DNA of 7,784 bases from Gammaproteobacteria bacterium (GCA_013372965.1 JABXIR010000111.1:1-7784), one strand, 5' to 3'. Shown: positions 1 through 7,435, counted from the first letter of the stretch. Numbers and translations: made by a program. The notes: generated by a model from the sequence alone, not told the origin.

Positions 1-510
1 ACCCGCATACGTCGCCGGAACATCCATAGAGGCTTTATCCGTTTCAAGAACGATTAGCGAATCACCTTCGGCCACACGATCGCCCACAGCAACACAGGTT
101 TCAATGACGTCGACATTCTCGGCGCCACCTAAATCCGGGACAGCCACATCAATAGCGACTGGCGCGGCGCTAGTTACAGCTGACGATTCAGCCGGTGTTG
201 CTGCAACGTCAGCTTCCGGTGCTTGAGGAGCTTCAACGTTTGTCGTCGGTGCTTCAGTTGTGCTGCTAGCCCCTTCAACTTCAATATCAACACAGATATC
301 GCCTACATTAACTTTGTCGCCTTCATTGACGTGCACTGCAACGACTTTACCCGCTGCAGTCGAAGGAACATCCATCGACGCTTTATCAGTTTCGAGTACT
401 ACAAGAGAATCTTCGACATCGACGATATCGCCTACAGATACACTGACCTCGATAACATCGACGTCATCTGCTCCGCCAAGGTCTGGAATTTTTACCGTTT
501 CAACAGCCAT
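1..510 (-). CDS. aceF: Dihydrolipoamide acetyltransferase, E2 of pyruvate dehydrogenase (N-terminal part, cut by window edge)
   Basis: E2 core subunit of the cytoplasmic pyruvate dehydrogenase complex; it takes acetyl groups from E1 on swinging lipoyl arms and passes them to CoA. Only the first 170 codons are present. The reverse-complement translation starts MAVETVKIPDLGGADDVDVI. Lipoyl domain 1 spans about residues 3-78, with the lipoylation motif ETDKASMDV and its lysine at K43. An Ala/Pro/Glu/Thr-rich linker follows (about 80-118). Lipoyl domain 2 begins near 119 and carries the same ETDKASMDV motif with lysine K159. The two domains are recent-looking duplicates, similar even in DNA. The ATG at 510-508 is preceded by AAGAGGA at a 7-base distance. 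It lies 12 bases after the aceE stop in the same direction, so the two genes form one operon. The peripheral-subunit-binding and catalytic domains lie outside the window. A short lipoyl-only protein cannot be excluded, but the aceE context makes aceF very likely. Confidence 0.95.
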   Translation of the reverse strand, partial: MAVETVKIPDLGGADDVDVIEVSVSVGDIVDVEDSLVVLETDKASMDVPSTAAGKVVAVHVNEGDKVNVGDICVDIEVEGASSTTEAPTTNVEAPQAPEADVAATPAESSAVTSAAPVAIDVAVPDLGGAENVDVIETCVAVGDRVAEGDSLIVLETDKASMDVPATYAG

Positions 511-517
511 GCTAAAT

Positions 518-524
518 TCCTCTT
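518..524 (-). promoter_or_regulatory. aceF ribosome binding site overlapping the aceE stop codon
   Basis: On the minus strand AAGAGGA begins inside the aceE stop (TAA, 525-523) and ends 7 bases before the aceF ATG. A ribosome finishing aceE therefore sits directly on the aceF initiation region. This suggests translational coupling of E1 and E2, which must be made in fixed proportion; coupling itself is inferred. Confidence 0.7.
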
Positions 525-3180
525 AAACCGTGGTTGGATCGACTTTATTAGCGTCGATACCAAACTTTTTCATTGCAGCGGTGACGACTTTTTTGTCGAT
601 TGCTTTCTCGTTCGCGAGTTGCGCAAGTGCAGCACACACGATGAACTCAGCATCCACTTCGAAGAATCGACGAAGCTTAGCTCGCGTATCAGAACGACCA
701 AAACCGTCAGTACCAAGCGCCGTGAACTCGCGCGGAATGAACTGTCTAAGCTGATCGCTGTAGAGCTTCATGTAATCGGTCGCAGCGACAACGCCACCGC
801 GCGCTGACTCAATTAATTCAGTCACGTACGGAGTCTTCGCTTTCTTCGTCGGGTTCATGCGGTTGTAACGTTCACACGCCAAACCGTCTTTGCGTAGTTC
901 ATTCGATGAGGTCATCGACCAGACGGTCGTATCCACTTCATAGTCATCGCGAAGAATCTGAGCCGCTTTGCGAACTTCTCGTAAAATTGCGCCCGAACCC
1001 ATCAACTGAATGGCATGCTTACGTTTGCCTGAATCTTCTTCAAGCTTGTACATACCTTTAATGATGCCGTCTTCAACGCCTTGCGGCATCTCAGGCTGCT
1101 CCCAGTTCTCGTTCATCGTAGTGATGTAATAGAACTTGCTCTGCTGAAGCTCGTACATCTTATGCATACCGTCGCGAATAATCACCGCGAGCTCGTACGC
1201 ATACGTCGGATCGTAAGTCACACAGTTCGGAATGGTTGCCGCTTGAATGTGGCTGTGGCCATCTTGGTGCTGGAGACCTTCACCGTTTAGAGTGGTACGA
1301 CCAGAGGTCGCACCAATCAAGAAACCGCGTGCTTGCGAGTCACCTGCAGCCCATGCCAAATCACCGATACGCTGGAAACCGAACATCGAGTAATAGATGT
1401 AGAACGGGATCATTGGATAACCGTGCGTACTGTAGGATGTCGCCGCAGCTAACCAAGCCGACATCGCACCAGCTTCGTTAATGCCCTCTTCTAGAATCTG
1501 ACCTTTCTCATCTTCTTTGTAGAACATGATTTGGTCTTTATCATGCGGGGTATAGCGCTGACCCACCGAGCTATAAATACCGACCTGACGGAACAAACCT
1601 TCCATACCAAAGGTACGCGCTTCATCTGGAACAATTGGCACGATGCGTTTGCCGATCTCTTTGTCTTTGATCAAAGTCGACAACGCACGAACAAATGCCA
1701 TTGTCGTGGAGATCTGACGCTCGCCACTACCCTTGGTAATTGATTTAAAGGCATCAAGCTCTGGTGTCGGTAATTTCTCAACTTCGTGCAAGCGTGCTGG
1801 AAGAGAACCGCCAAGTGATTCACGACGCTTGCGCATATAAACCATCTCTGGGCTGTCGGGAGCCGGACGGTAATACGGTACGTTTTCGATCTCAGAATCT
1901 GATAGCGGAATATCGAAACGATCACGGAATTTGCGAAGATCCTCGATAGAAAGCTTCTTAACCGAGTGCGTGTCGTTCATAGACTCGCCGCTTCCGCCCA
2001 TACCGTAACCTTTGACGGTCTGCGCCAAAATAACCGTTGGCTGACCTTTATGCTCGACAGCCTGTGCGTATGCTGCATAGACCTTGTATGGGTCGTGTCC
2101 GCCACGATTGAGGTACATGATATCCTTATCGCTTAAATGTTCGACCATCTCTTTAAGCTCAGGATACTTGCCAAAGAAGTGCTCACGAGTGTAGGCACCA
2201 CCGTTGTTCTTGTAGTTCTGCAACTCACCGTCACATACTTCATCCATGCGTTTCTGAAGCAAGCCTTTGTCGTCGGCCTTAAGGAGTGGATCCCAATGGC
2301 GACCCCAAACGACCTTAATGACGTTCCAACCAGCACCACGGAACACACCTTCAAGCTCTTGGATAATTTTGCCATTACCACGCACCGGACCATCAAGACG
2401 TTGGAGGTTACAGTTAATCACGAAATTCAGATTATCAAGACCTTCGCGTCCGGCAAGCGAAATACAACCCAGAGTTTCGGGCTCATCGCACTCGCCATCG
2501 CCCAAGTAGGCCCAAACCTGACGATCGCCGTGATCGACTAAGCCGCGTTTAGACTGGTACTTCATAAGGTGGGCTTGGTAAATTGCTTGCAATGGACCTA
2601 AACCCATAGAAACCGTCGGGAACTGCCAATAGTCTGGCATCAACCAAGGATGGGGGTAAGAAGATAGTCCATTCCCATCCACTTCACGACGGAAGTTATC
2701 GAGCTGAGTTTCATCTAGACGACCCTCTAAGAAGGAGCGCGCGTACATTCCTGGAGAGCTATGGCCCTGAACAAAAATCAGATCACCCATTCGCTCACCG
2801 TCATTTCCACGGAAGAAATAGTTGAAACCGACATCGTAAAGTGTGGCTGCGGAAGAAAACGACGCAATGTGGCCACCAAGGCCCTCATCGTTATCGTTCG
2901 AGCGCATCACCATTGCTAACGCATTCCAACGGATCAACGAGCGAATACGACGCTCGATAAACACATCGCCCGGCATCTTCTTTTCTTCTTCGATGGCGAT
3001 CGTATTTCGATACGGCGTGGTGACCGCTTGCGGCATCTTGATGCCCTGCGCGAATGCGCGATCTGACAATTCCTTCAGAACATAAGCGGCGCGGCCTCGA
3101 CCGCTGCTTTGTAACATTGAATCAAAAGCATCAAGCCATTCTTGGGTCTCGATGGGATCCAAATCTTTTTGTACAGACAT
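523..3180 (-). CDS. aceE: Pyruvate dehydrogenase E1 component, homodimeric type
   Basis: Thiamine-diphosphate enzyme that decarboxylates pyruvate and reductively acetylates the lipoyl groups of AceF. It has 885 residues, against 887 as I recall for E. coli AceE, and aligns end to end from memory. The ThDP/Mg signature starts with GDGECDEPE (228-236) and ends at INCN (255-258), followed by LQRLDGP. The glutamate that activates the cofactor is E569 in GINEAGA. Active-site histidines corresponding to E. coli H407 and H640 are H405 (DTHSVKK) and H638 (GLQHQDGHSH). The transketolase-like middle block has PDEARTFGMEGLFRQ (518-532) and YYSMFGFQRIGDLAWAAGD (596-614). The C-terminal block has LGTDGFGRSDTR (822-833). 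The ATG at 3180-3178 has AAGGAG 7 bases upstream. The gene is first in the order aceE-aceF. No frameshift or missing catalytic residue was seen. Confidence 0.98.
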   Translation of the reverse strand: MSVQKDLDPIETQEWLDAFDSMLQSSGRGRAAYVLKELSDRAFAQGIKMPQAVTTPYRNTIAIEEEKKMPGDVFIERRIRSLIRWNALAMVMRSNDNDEGLGGHIASFSSAATLYDVGFNYFFRGNDGERMGDLIFVQGHSSPGMYARSFLEGRLDETQLDNFRREVDGNGLSSYPHPWLMPDYWQFPTVSMGLGPLQAIYQAHLMKYQSKRGLVDHGDRQVWAYLGDGECDEPETLGCISLAGREGLDNLNFVINCNLQRLDGPVRGNGKIIQELEGVFRGAGWNVIKVVWGRHWDPLLKADDKGLLQKRMDEVCDGELQNYKNNGGAYTREHFFGKYPELKEMVEHLSDKDIMYLNRGGHDPYKVYAAYAQAVEHKGQPTVILAQTVKGYGMGGSGESMNDTHSVKKLSIEDLRKFRDRFDIPLSDSEIENVPYYRPAPDSPEMVYMRKRRESLGGSLPARLHEVEKLPTPELDAFKSITKGSGERQISTTMAFVRALSTLIKDKEIGKRIVPIVPDEARTFGMEGLFRQVGIYSSVGQRYTPHDKDQIMFYKEDEKGQILEEGINEAGAMSAWLAAATSYSTHGYPMIPFYIYYSMFGFQRIGDLAWAAGDSQARGFLIGATSGRTTLNGEGLQHQDGHSHIQAATIPNCVTYDPTYAYELAVIIRDGMHKMYELQQSKFYYITTMNENWEQPEMPQGVEDGIIKGMYKLEEDSGKRKHAIQLMGSGAILREVRKAAQILRDDYEVDTTVWSMTSSNELRKDGLACERYNRMNPTKKAKTPYVTELIESARGGVVAATDYMKLYSDQLRQFIPREFTALGTDGFGRSDTRAKLRRFFEVDAEFIVCAALAQLANEKAIDKKVVTAAMKKFGIDANKVDPTTV

Positions 3181-3287
3181 TAACTGACTCCTTGCGGGTC
3201 GAAAACGACGAAGACTACGTCTATTTTACAAGCGCAGACCATTAGGTTGTCTGCGCAGAACAAATTTTGAGGCGCATATTGTTTCAT
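3180..3287 (-). CDS. Possible 35-codon upstream ORF in the aceE leader (hypothetical leader peptide)
   Basis: On the minus strand an ATG at 3287-3285 opens a frame of 35 codons (start MKQYAPQNLFCADNL, end FDPQGVS). Its TAA stop (3182-3180) shares its last A with the aceE ATG. A purine-rich GAGG lies only 3 bases before the ATG, closer than ideal. The peptide has three cysteines (positions 11, 18 and 20) and a hydrophobic VVFVVF run; I recognise no family. The frame contains the 25-base inverted repeat and the aceE ribosome binding site. If it is translated, ribosomes would end exactly on the aceE start, so it could couple or gate E1 synthesis. It may equally be a chance frame: 35 open codons are not rare, and the probable -10 site at 3223-3228 lies inside it, in which case it would not be transcribed whole. 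Confidence 0.2.
   Translation of the reverse strand: MKQYAPQNLFCADNLMVCACKIDVVFVVFDPQGVS
3188..3193 (-). promoter_or_regulatory. aceE ribosome binding site
   Basis: AAGGAG on the minus strand, 7 bases before the aceE ATG, is a near-perfect Shine-Dalgarno sequence and fixes the aceE start. It lies inside the possible upstream ORF at 3180-3287. Confidence 0.8.
3223..3228 (-). promoter_or_regulatory. Candidate -10 box for aceE
   Basis: On the minus strand TAAAAT matches TATAAT at five of six positions and would give a start of transcription about 35 bases before aceE. A -35 element is poor: CAGACA lies 19 bases upstream and sits in one arm of the inverted repeat at 3232-3256. The repeat would thus occupy the spacer, where a repressor could block polymerase. 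No PdhR-type TTGGT/ACCAA operator was seen. Weakly supported. Confidence 0.3.
3232..3256. repeat. 25-base inverted repeat upstream of aceE (8-base arms)
   Basis: GCGCAGAC at 3232-3239 and its exact reverse complement GTCTGCGC at 3249-3256 are separated by 9 bases. There is no T-run after either arm, so it does not look like an intrinsic terminator. Its place 52-76 bases before aceE fits either a two-fold operator for a dimeric regulator or an RNA hairpin in the leader. The regulator is unknown. Confidence 0.6.
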
Positions 3288-3389
3288 AAACCTCAGCTTG
3301 AGAGAAACCGAATATGACAAAAAAACGCTGCAGCCCAGTAATAACGGGTTATGGAAAATAAGACTACCTAATATTACCGATCATTCATG

Positions 3390-3404
3390 ACCGTGATTCA
3401 CGGT
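3390..3404. repeat. Perfect 15-base palindrome between perM and aceE
   Basis: ACCGTGA-T-TCACGGT is a perfect inverted repeat with a single central base. It is flanked by a wider imperfect pair, TTACCG at 3374-3379 and CGGTAA at 3401-3406. No T-tract follows on either strand, so an operator is more likely than a terminator. It lies 210 bases upstream of aceE and 44 bases downstream of the perM stop, so any regulated promoter would be a distal aceE promoter. Confidence 0.5.
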
Positions 3405-3447
3405 AAAACCCGAATCAATAATAGTAAATGAACGCGCCTTTTGCGTC

Positions 3448-4521
3448 TTAAGATGCCGTTTGTTTGTCTTCTGGAGTAGGCCAAGAGTTAATTAATGCTT
3501 TAATCAGTGTCGCCAAGGGGATTGCAAAGAACACACCCCAGATCCCCCACATTCCACCGAACACCAAAACAGCCGAGATGATCCCGACAGGATGGATTTT
3601 TACAGCCTCGGAGAATAGCAATGGCACCAACACGTTACCATCTAAGAACTGAATAACTTGATACACAATAAAGACGACTAATAGCTCGGACGAGGCACCG
3701 AACTGAAAGTAAGCAACCAGCATCACCGGAATAGTTACAACAGCAGCCCCGAGGAATGGGATAATGACGGAGAGACCAACGAGCAATCCAAGTAGCGCAG
3801 CATACGATAAGCCCAGTACAGAGAAACTCACAAAACTGACCACGCCAACAATCACAATTTCGATGACCTTCCCGCGAGCGTAGTTTCCACACTGACCTAG
3901 AAACTCGCTCCAAATACTCGCTAGACGGCTACGCTGCTTGGGTAAAAAGCCACCCAACCAGTCGCCGATAGAGTGAGAGTCGCGCAGTAAAAAGAACACC
4001 AAAATTGGCACTAGCACGAGATAGATGACGGCAACAAATGCTCCTTGAAGCCCCAAGACGCTGAGTGCTAAAGCACTTTGAGTCAGTTTTCCAATTTCAC
4101 CCGACAAGGTTTGAAATAATTGGTTTAACTGCTCTTCAGACATCAGCTCAGGATACCGAGCCGACAGGTCAATGGCGCCCTTACGAAGCTGACTAAAGAT
4201 ATCAGGCATTGTTTCTGCGAGTGCCACTAACTGTGCCCACAAGGCCGGTATCAAAACGAATACCAATACCGTCAGCACGCCTACGAAAAAAAAGTACACT
4301 ATTAGGACGGACCAAGCGTGGGGCACACCAACTCGCTCTAATGGCTTTACAAGACCTGCCAACAAAAAGCTAATCACAATCGACGCAAGAACTGGCGCCA
4401 AATACGCACCTAGCCAAGCAAACAGTAGAACACCAACGACAATCAACACAGCAATTACGACAGCTTCCTCATCGGAAAATACGCGATCAATCCAGTTTTT
4501 TAAGTGCTGATATAGGTTCAT
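3448..4521 (-). CDS. perM: AI-2E family inner-membrane protein (PerM-like)
   Basis: Polytopic inner-membrane protein of the AI-2E/PerM family (Pfam PF01594), 357 residues against about 350 for PerM. Hydrophobic segments lie near residues 20-37, 41-58, 70-92, 153-180, 221-238, 241-271, 277-293 and 310-342. A soluble amphipathic stretch (about 95-150) falls between the third and fourth, as is typical. Family landmarks are IIPFLGA (253-259) and the C-terminal block from QFLDGNVLVPLLF (291-303) to the GMWGIWGVFFAIPLA stretch (323-337). Family members have been linked to export of autoinducer-2 or to ion exchange, but the substrate here cannot be read from sequence. The ATG overlaps the stop of the upstream tusA-like gene (ATGA), with AGGA 7 bases before it, so the two genes are one translationally coupled unit. 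The symbol follows E. coli usage and does not assert function. Confidence 0.9.
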   Translation of the reverse strand: MNLYQHLKNWIDRVFSDEEAVVIAVLIVVGVLLFAWLGAYLAPVLASIVISFLLAGLVKPLERVGVPHAWSVLIVYFFFVGVLTVLVFVLIPALWAQLVALAETMPDIFSQLRKGAIDLSARYPELMSEEQLNQLFQTLSGEIGKLTQSALALSVLGLQGAFVAVIYLVLVPILVFFLLRDSHSIGDWLGGFLPKQRSRLASIWSEFLGQCGNYARGKVIEIVIVGVVSFVSFSVLGLSYAALLGLLVGLSVIIPFLGAAVVTIPVMLVAYFQFGASSELLVVFIVYQVIQFLDGNVLVPLLFSEAVKIHPVGIISAVLVFGGMWGIWGVFFAIPLATLIKALINSWPTPEDKQTAS

Positions 4522-4754
4522 TCTTTAATCCTAGTGAGCCGAAGCTCGAGTTTGTTATGCAGAACAATGTCGATTGACGTCGTAGACTCAATAAATCGTA
4601 TCGCATCTGACAACGATGCCTGATCGCGAAAATGAACATCCAATTGCGCCCCAACCTCTAGCTGGCTCAAGGCACGCTTTACCTTAAGCAAGCTCATCGG
4701 ACAGGAAATCGCCTTTAAATTAAGTACATCTCTCACAGAAATTATCGGAACCAA
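4518..4754 (-). CDS. TusA-family sulfur-carrier protein (SirA-like)
   Basis: Small cytoplasmic protein of 78 residues with the TusA/SirA fold; E. coli TusA has 81. Family members carry a persulfide on the cysteine of a CPxP motif and relay sulfur to tRNA thiolation, molybdenum-cofactor or related pathways. Here VLNLKAISCPMSLLKVKRAL (residues 10-29) aligns with the usual LDLRGLxCPxPLLKxKKAL, placing the active cysteine at C18. The second proline of CPxP is replaced by serine (CPMS). The only start that covers the whole domain is TTG at 4754-4752, two codons after an in-frame TAA; a GTG at codon 7 is the alternative. No strong ribosome binding site precedes either, so translation is probably weak. 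It is followed by perM with a 4-base overlap and is divergent from bepA. In Pseudomonas the equivalent gene in the same neighbourhood (PA1006, from memory) affects nitrate reductase and molybdenum homeostasis; a shared role here is inference. Confidence 0.85.
   Translation of the reverse strand: MVPIISVRDVLNLKAISCPMSLLKVKRALSQLEVGAQLDVHFRDQASLSDAIRFIESTTSIDIVLHNKLELRLTRIKE
4529..4532 (-). promoter_or_regulatory. perM ribosome binding site inside the end of the tusA-like gene
   Basis: AGGA on the minus strand, 7 bases before the perM ATG, lies within the last codons of the tusA-like gene. With the ATGA stop/start overlap it supports coupled translation and confirms the perM start. Confidence 0.6.
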
Positions 4755-4870
4755 AATTTAGTCTCGGAGTCTCAGATGCTACTCGTAAATTTTTCGGCTT
4801 ACTAGCTATTTACCGTTAATCATCGATGAATTAGGTTTAATCCGAAGGCAAGGTAAAGTAAAGTTTAAAC
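4755..4870. promoter_or_regulatory. Divergent control region between the tusA-like gene and bepA
   Basis: These 116 bases must hold the promoters for both divergent units. For bepA the best guess is TTTACC (4809-4814), a 17-base spacer and TAGGTT (4832-4837), a weak match. I found no convincing sigma-70 pair towards the tusA-like gene. There is no obvious extended palindrome. The 20 bases before bepA are A-rich with a repeated TAAAG and no proper Shine-Dalgarno sequence. Confidence 0.4.
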
Positions 4871-6361
4871 ATGTTAAAGATTCCAAAACATAAAGGTTTA
4901 TCGAGGGCGATTGCCGCCTCTCTGCTACTGACTTTCGCCCCTGGGATTTCCGCCCAAACAGCGCAGAACGATCGCATCCAAATCCCGGAGTTAGGAAGCT
5001 CGGCGTCTGCCGTTTTATCAGAGGCTCAAGCGGAAATCCTTGGTGACGCATGGCTTCGCATGTTTCGTGCCCAGGCGCCTACGCTCGACGACCCATTATT
5101 AATGCAGTATTCGCACGACACGATTAGCTCACTTGCGCAACACACGCGCCTCAATCCAAACTCGCTCAAACTGGTTATTGTTGAGAACCCCTCGCTTAAT
5201 GCTTTTGCTGTGCCCGGCGGGGTGATCGGACTCAATACGGGTTTGTTTATGCTCGCCGAGAACGAAGGGCAATTTGCATCGGTTCTGTCGCACGAATTGG
5301 CTCACTTAACACAAAATCACTTTCAGCGCCGTGTCGAGCAACAGCAAGCGTCGGTTGTTCCAATGATTGCCATGTTGTTGGGTAGTTTGGCACTGGCTGC
5401 CAACGGTAATAGTCAGGCGGGCATGGCTGCACTTGTTGCAACGCAAGCGGCGGCACAGCAGAACGCACTTCGATATTCTAGAAGCGCAGAACAAGAAGCC
5501 GATCGAATAGGCATCCAAACACTCAGTGCAGCAGGGTTCAACCCTGGTGCTCAGGGTGAAATGTTCGAGATCATGAAACGACAGTCGTCGGGGTTGAGTA
5601 ACAGCATTCCTGAATACCTTCTGTCACACCCTTACTCTGAGCGACGGGCGTCCGATGCTCTTTTGCGAGCTCGCCAGTACCCCCTCAGAGAGTCTTACCG
5701 TGAAGGCGACTATTACTACTATATGCGCGTGAGGGCCTCGCTGTTCTCGATGCCGAATGACGCAGCGCTCGAAGGACAACTCGAGCGTGAACTCACCTCT
5801 GAACGGCAGGCTCGTTCAGATGCAGCAAAATATGGCTTAGCACTCGTTTATTCTCGCCGAAAAGAAGTGGATCGTGCTCTCGAGATTCTTGATGAAATCT
5901 CTTTGAACACAACAAACTACTTAGTCATTCAGTTGGCGCGCGCGGAAGCATTCGTCGGTTCAGAGCGCTACGACGACGCACAATCGATTCTTGATGATCT
6001 TGCGTCTCGATACACCCGATCATTCCCAGTAGAGTTTGCTCGCGCGGAAAACCTTTTTAACTTGAGGCGACACAGTGAGTGCGTAACTGTTTTAGAGCGC
6101 ATCGTTGAGTCTCACCAAGACAATCCTGATGTTTGGTTCTTGCTGGCGGAATCGTATGGCTTGGCAGGAAATTTAGTCGGTGTTCATAAGGCCCGAGCTG
6201 AATGGTTCGCGTTAAATGGTGCTTTCTCACTGGCCGTTCGCCAGCTCGATCTTGGCATCAATCAGATGCGCTTGGAGAACTACCATTTAATCGACATCTC
6301 GCGAACCGAAGAGCGCAAACGTCAGCTTCGAGATCAACAAGCAAGAGCGATGGAGCTTTAA
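4871..6361 (+). CDS. bepA: Periplasmic M48 metalloprotease/chaperone with TPR domain (BepA, formerly YfgC)
   Basis: Zinc endoprotease of the periplasm that, in E. coli, assists LptD maturation and degrades stalled outer-membrane proteins at the BAM complex. It has 496 residues (E. coli about 487). A signal peptide is visible: basic [10 protein letters not shown], a hydrophobic core [11 protein letters not shown], and probable cleavage after GISA (residue 28). The M48 catalytic domain contains HELAH (H141, E142, H145), and the third zinc ligand is most likely E207 in EQEAD. A hydrophobic/Ala-rich loop (about 160-196) lies between them. SHPYSERR holds H253, matching the inhibitory 'His switch' histidine of E. 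coli BepA. The C-terminal third (about 315-470) is helical with TPR-like A/G/Y spacing. No lipobox is present, so it should be soluble. There is no clear ribosome binding site before the ATG, and the next in-frame ATG would remove the signal peptide. Its stop overlaps that of convergent nadA. Confidence 0.93.
   Translation: MLKIPKHKGLSRAIAASLLLTFAPGISAQTAQNDRIQIPELGSSASAVLSEAQAEILGDAWLRMFRAQAPTLDDPLLMQYSHDTISSLAQHTRLNPNSLKLVIVENPSLNAFAVPGGVIGLNTGLFMLAENEGQFASVLSHELAHLTQNHFQRRVEQQQASVVPMIAMLLGSLALAANGNSQAGMAALVATQAAAQQNALRYSRSAEQEADRIGIQTLSAAGFNPGAQGEMFEIMKRQSSGLSNSIPEYLLSHPYSERRASDALLRARQYPLRESYREGDYYYYMRVRASLFSMPNDAALEGQLERELTSERQARSDAAKYGLALVYSRRKEVDRALEILDEISLNTTNYLVIQLARAEAFVGSERYDDAQSILDDLASRYTRSFPVEFARAENLFNLRRHSECVTVLERIVESHQDNPDVWFLLAESYGLAGNLVGVHKARAEWFALNGAFSLAVRQLDLGINQMRLENYHLIDISRTEERKRQLRDQQARAMEL
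6358..6361. other. Shared TTAA: convergent stop codons of bepA and nadA
   Basis: TTAA reads TAA on both strands: the bepA stop is 6359-6361 and the nadA stop is 6360-6358 on the minus strand. No hairpin with a T-run fits between the genes, so each transcript must end inside the other gene or overlap it as antisense. Confidence 0.85.
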
Positions 6362-7398
6362 CGCTTCATCGCCGCAGTGAAGTCTAACATTCGATCGAGT
6401 GGCTGCATCGCGCGTTTGGCGAGTTGCTCATCAACCACAACCTCGTTGCTACGCGTCTCCAGAACCTCAAGCACCGCCTCAAGCGTATTCATTGCCATCC
6501 AAGGACAATTTGCACAGGAACGACACGTCGCACTTGTTCCCGCTGTCGGTGCAATGATGAGCTCTTTAGACGGTGCCGATTGCTGCATTTTATAAAAAAT
6601 ACCCTGATCCGTCGCGACAATCATTTGCTTATGTGGCAGGTTTTGAGCAGCTGCGATCAGTTGAGATGTAGAACCAACCGCATCGGCCAACTCAACGACA
6701 GACGCCGGTGATTCGGGGTGCACGAGCACGGCCGCCTCGGGGTAGACCTTCTTAAGATCTAAAATACCTTTCGCTTTGAACTCGTCGTGCACGATGCAAG
6801 CGCCATCCCAGAGAATCATGTCGGCATCGGAATTTGACTGAATATAGCTGCCAAGATGTTTATCGGGTGCCCAGATCAGTTTCTCACCCTGCTCGGTAAG
6901 ATGATTTACAATTTCTACCGCACATGAACTTGTAACCACCCAATCGGCACGCGCTTTTACGGCAGCGGAGGTATTGGCATAGACAACGACCTTACGGTCG
7001 GGGTACTGATCACAGAAGGCAGCAAACTCATCGGCAGGACAACCAATATCAAGAGAGCAAGTGGCTTCCAGGTCAGGCATCAACACGGTCTTGTTGGGCG
7101 TAAGGATTTTCGCGGTTTCGCCCATAAACTTTACACCTGCTACAACGAGCGTTTGCGCCGAGTGGTCTCTACCAAAACGAGCCATTTCCAATGAGTCGGA
7201 CACACACCCGCCTGTTTCCTCCGCTAACTCCTGAAGTACCGGATCGGTATAGTAATGAGCAACCAATACAGCGTTGGTTTCTTGCAGTTTCGCTTTAATC
7301 TTAGCTTTGAGTTCGGCATCGTGAGCGTCATCTCTCGCTGGTAACTGACTAGCTGCAATGTGTGCGCGAACAAAGTCGCGTGCGTTGGTATCTGTCAT
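6358..7398 (-). CDS. nadA: Quinolinate synthase A
   Basis: Cytoplasmic [4Fe-4S] enzyme of de novo NAD synthesis; it condenses iminoaspartate (from NadB) with dihydroxyacetone phosphate to quinolinate. It has 346 residues (E. coli 347) and lies in the long NadA class. The three cluster cysteines are visible: C114 in DLEATCSL, C201 in GACIVHDEF and C298 in the C-terminal [13 protein letters not shown]. That last motif also supplies C292 and C295, the CxxCxxC arrangement of the E. coli enzyme. Other family blocks are [18 protein letters not shown] (47-64), [15 protein letters not shown] (85-99), [10 protein letters not shown] (112-121), KHLGSYIQ (180-187) and VHPES (226-230). The ATG at 7398-7396 has a weak GAAG 8 bases upstream. 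Its 3' end overlaps bepA by 4 bases, tail to tail. No nadB or nadC is in the window, so the NAD pathway genes are dispersed. Confidence 0.97.
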   Translation of the reverse strand: MTDTNARDFVRAHIAASQLPARDDAHDAELKAKIKAKLQETNAVLVAHYYTDPVLQELAEETGGCVSDSLEMARFGRDHSAQTLVVAGVKFMGETAKILTPNKTVLMPDLEATCSLDIGCPADEFAAFCDQYPDRKVVVYANTSAAVKARADWVVTSSCAVEIVNHLTEQGEKLIWAPDKHLGSYIQSNSDADMILWDGACIVHDEFKAKGILDLKKVYPEAAVLVHPESPASVVELADAVGSTSQLIAAAQNLPHKQMIVATDQGIFYKMQQSAPSKELIIAPTAGTSATCRSCANCPWMAMNTLEAVLEVLETRSNEVVVDEQLAKRAMQPLDRMLDFTAAMKR

Positions 7399-7435
7399 AT
7401 CGGGTACTTCAATTGCGATCTATTTGATATGGCGC

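Larger units (their letters stand above)
3181..3447. other. perM-aceE intergenic region, 267 bases
   Basis: This gap holds the two inverted repeats and the possible upstream ORF listed separately, plus a short palindrome ATAACGGGTTAT at 3341-3352. On the minus strand a run of seven T (3325-3319) follows a GC-rich stretch (GGGCTGCAGCG), but that stretch forms no convincing stem. I therefore see no clear terminator for tusA-perM, and read-through into aceE is possible. Confidence 0.5.

Noticed and set aside
223..807. 194-codon plus-strand frame across the aceF/aceE junction
   Set aside because: It lies antisense to well-supported aceF and aceE coding sequence; composition (many Cys, Phe, Arg) is typical of a shadow frame.
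2137..2541. 134-codon plus-strand frame inside aceE
   Set aside because: Antisense shadow of the conserved ThDP-binding region of aceE; no independent evidence.
3319..3336. T7 run after a GC-rich stretch as a terminator for perM on the minus strand
   Set aside because: GCTGCAGC is self-complementary but leaves no loop, and longer stems need large bulges; not supportable as an intrinsic terminator.
3181..3447. E. coli-type PdhR operator upstream of aceE
   Set aside because: No TTGGT followed at the proper spacing by ACCAA was found in either orientation.
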